This document shows, one piece after another, positions 5,725-6,374 of a DNA stretch of 6,374 nucleotides. The stretch's first letter is position 1, and the number at the start of each line of letters is the position of its first letter. The notes under the pieces were generated by a model. That model had not been told where the DNA came from. It ran no database searches and was given only the letters and a program-made list of their open reading frames with translations. The DNA lies in assembly GCA_039185235.1 (NCBI GenBank), contig JBCDAS010000246.1:1-6374 (forward strand), written 5' to 3'. Both the position numbers and the translations under genes were made by a program. Origin of the DNA: Thermohalobaculum sp039185235 (GTDB lineage Bacteria > Pseudomonadota > Alphaproteobacteria > Rhodobacterales > Rhodobacteraceae).

Positions 5725-6120
5725 CTAGATTCCCGGCTCGACGCGCATTGAGGTCGAAGCCGACATATCCCGACCGATCAAGCTCGTGAACGCATTTCCG
5801 AAGATGGCCATGTTTTCGAAGGGTCGCGAAATGCGCACACAGGCCGTTTCGTCGATCGAACAGTTGGTGACAGTGACGGCGTTCGTCAGGTGCCCTTGGA
5901 CAAAGGCGGTCAGCGTTTCTGGCTCGAGCTGACCCATACTCATGCGCCGCGCCGCGTCCCGGCTGACATGCATCATCTGAGTTTGGTTGAAGTAGATAGT
6001 GCTGACATCAACCATTAGCATCAACAGCAACATGAAGAACGGAACCCATATCACGAACTCAAGGGACGCCGAGCCCCTTTGATCAGAAAGAAAAGCGAAA
6101 AACGCTTCTCTGGTCCCCAT
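5725..6120 (-). CDS. TadE-family pseudopilin of the Flp/Tad pilus
   Basis: This 131-residue protein carries the class III prepilin signal QRGSASLEF. Gly16 precedes the cut site, Glu21 is at +5 and Phe22 at +6, as expected for cleavage by the TadV-type prepilin peptidase (family knowledge). A long hydrophobic helix follows (about 22-44, VIWVPFFMLLLMLMVDVS), then the TadE-type SRDAARRMSMG (53-63). C87 and C94 may form a periplasmic disulfide. The start is set at 6120, where AGGAGGGG lies at a good distance; a longer in-frame ATG at 6168 would add 16 residues with no similarity and lacks such a site. It is co-directional with and 10 bp from the TadG-like gene, so they are probably one operon. 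The protein would be a minor pilin-like component of the inner-membrane assembly. Confidence 0.87.
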   Translation of the reverse strand: MGTREAFFAFLSDQRGSASLEFVIWVPFFMLLLMLMVDVSTIYFNQTQMMHVSRDAARRMSMGQLEPETLTAFVQGHLTNAVTVTNCSIDETACVRISRPFENMAIFGNAFTSLIGRDMSASTSMRVEPGI

Positions 6121-6122
6121 AA

Positions 6123-6130
6123 TCCCCTCC
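6123..6130 (-). promoter_or_regulatory. Ribosome binding site of the TadE-like gene
   Basis: On the minus strand this reads AGGAGGGG, with the AGGAGG core 4 nt before the ATG at 6120-6118. It decides the start against the upstream ATG at 6168. The same octamer precedes amt. Confidence 0.75.
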
Positions 6131-6182
6131 TCGCACCGTCGATCGGGCACGATTCTTACTGAAATCATACAATCGGCACTCC

Positions 6183-6201
6183 GAAAAGAAGAGATCTTTT
6201 C
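6183..6201. repeat. Inverted repeat GAAAAGA / TCTTTTC
   Basis: Perfect 7-bp arms (6183-6189 and 6195-6201) flank a 5-nt spacer about 63 bp upstream of the TadE-like start. It lies just upstream of the possible -10, roughly where an activator or repressor would bind. Confidence 0.4.
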
Positions 6202-6219
6202 ATATGAGCAGAAAGATAT

Positions 6220-6231
6220 CAGACAGGTCTG
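6220..6231. repeat. Inverted repeat CAGAC-AG-GTCTG
   Basis: Perfect 5-bp arms are separated by 2 bp, and a wider GCAGA (6209-6213)/TCTGC (6228-6232) pairing encloses it. It is a candidate protein-binding site upstream of the pilus genes, with no family assigned. Confidence 0.3.
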
Positions 6232-6242
6232 CTCGGGAAATG

Positions 6243-6263
6243 GACGATTCTCGGAGAATTGTC
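6243..6263 (-). terminator. Hairpin just downstream of ccoS
   Basis: GACGATTCT (6243-6251) and AGAATTGTC (6255-6263) form a 9-bp stem around a 3-nt loop, 15 bp past the ccoS stop. In the ccoS transcript one pair becomes an A-C mismatch and no strong U-tract follows, so it may be a stabilising hairpin or weak terminator. Confidence 0.35.
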
Positions 6264-6278
6264 TGAAAATCTGGCGTG

Positions 6279-6374
6279 TTACTCGTCGTCTTGGAACAGT
6301 GTCCGCGCCTGGTCCCCTTCGAGGTCTTCGAACTGGTCATTGCGCAGGCACCAGACAAAGGCGGCGAGGCCGAG
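6279..6374 (-). CDS. ccoS: CcoS, cbb3-type cytochrome oxidase assembly protein, C-terminal 31 residues
   Basis: Reading the minus strand from the window edge to TAA at 6281-6279 gives LGLAAFVWCLRN followed by DQFEDLEGDQARTLFQDDE. The order of a membrane helix end (LGLAAFxWxLR), then the QFEDLEGD segment, then a hydrophobic residue and an acidic C-terminus is characteristic of CcoS, a one-helix protein of about 50 residues. CcoS is needed to insert cofactors into the catalytic subunit of cbb3 oxidase and is usually last in ccoGHIS (family knowledge), consistent with a gene end here. Start and about 20 residues lie outside the window. The gene is too short for routine prediction. A hairpin follows at 6243-6263. 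Confidence 0.85.
   Translation of the reverse strand, partial: LGLAAFVWCLRNDQFEDLEGDQARTLFQDDE

Larger units (their letters stand above)
6121..6278. promoter_or_regulatory. Intergenic region between ccoS and the TadE-like gene
   Basis: These 158 bp hold no gene. On the minus strand a possible -10, TATGAT (6169-6164, extended by TG), could serve the pilus operon, but no good -35 is seen 16-18 nt upstream. Three inverted repeats are present (6183-6201, 6220-6231, 6243-6263). A TTAACCAT-type CtrA site, often found at alphaproteobacterial tad promoters, was not found. Confidence 0.4.

Noticed and set aside
4944..5789. Open frame of 281 codons on the plus strand opposite the TadG-like gene
   Set aside because: No recognisable domain and no ribosome site. 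The opposite strand has a TadG-type anchor and is continuous with the TadE gene, so this is a shadow.
5725..6168. Longer TadE-like start at 6168
   Set aside because: The ATG lies within the possible -10 hexamer, has no ribosome site, and adds 16 residues before a start that has AGGAGGGG.
1..6374. Mobile elements, CRISPR arrays, tRNAs, rRNAs, phage-defence genes
   Set aside because: Looked for on both strands; no transposase, spaced repeat array, cloverleaf or defence-type motif was seen.

Overview
The window looks like chromosomal DNA of an alphaproteobacterium, most likely of the Rhodobacterales (Roseobacter/Rhodobacter-type). This is inferred from the G+C-rich coding style, a Glx/Mgs-type split glutamate-synthase operon with an XRE-cupin regulator and an Amt gene, and a Tad-pilus gene pair next to ccoS. 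No mobile element, tRNA, rRNA or CRISPR array was seen.

Left part (1-4058), nitrogen/methylated-amine module. An ammonium-transporter gene runs leftward out of the window (1-117, minus). A 312-bp divergent control region (118-429) separates it from an XRE-cupin regulator (430-1071, plus). The regulator is followed by three tightly packed plus-strand genes: a class II glutamine amidotransferase (1151-2050), a GXGXG beta-helix protein (2047-2727) and an FMN-binding glutamate-synthase domain protein (2727-4058). These correspond to three pieces of a glutamate synthase large subunit carried as separate subunits, the architecture known as GlxBCD in rhizobia and as N-methylglutamate synthase MgsABC in methylamine users. 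ATGA and TGATG junctions imply translational coupling and one complex. The amidotransferase would release ammonia or methylamine from glutamine or a gamma-glutamyl amide, and the FMN subunit would use it to form glutamate or N-methylglutamate. Neither the gamma-glutamylmethylamide synthetase/GSIII-type ligase nor the dehydrogenase genes that would decide between the two pathways are in the window.

Right part (4179-6374), all minus strand. The convergent end of the operon is followed by a TadG-like protein (4179-5714) and, 10 bp upstream of it, a TadE-type pseudopilin (5725-6120). Together they look like a small Flp/Tad pilus operon detached from the main tad locus. The right edge holds the 3' end of ccoS (6279-6374), a cbb3 oxidase maturation gene. 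It was recognised from its last 31 residues and is unrelated to the pilus genes except by position.

The main non-coding signal is a perfect 7+2+7 palindrome at 284-299 in the amt/XRE control region. Its half-site recurs a few bases before the regulator start codon, a credible operator layout for autoregulation. Nothing here proves a wholly new system. The points most worth following are the undecided substrate of the GlxBCD/MgsABC complex, its loss of the iron-sulfur cysteines, the operator, and the unusual C-terminal half of the TadG-like protein.
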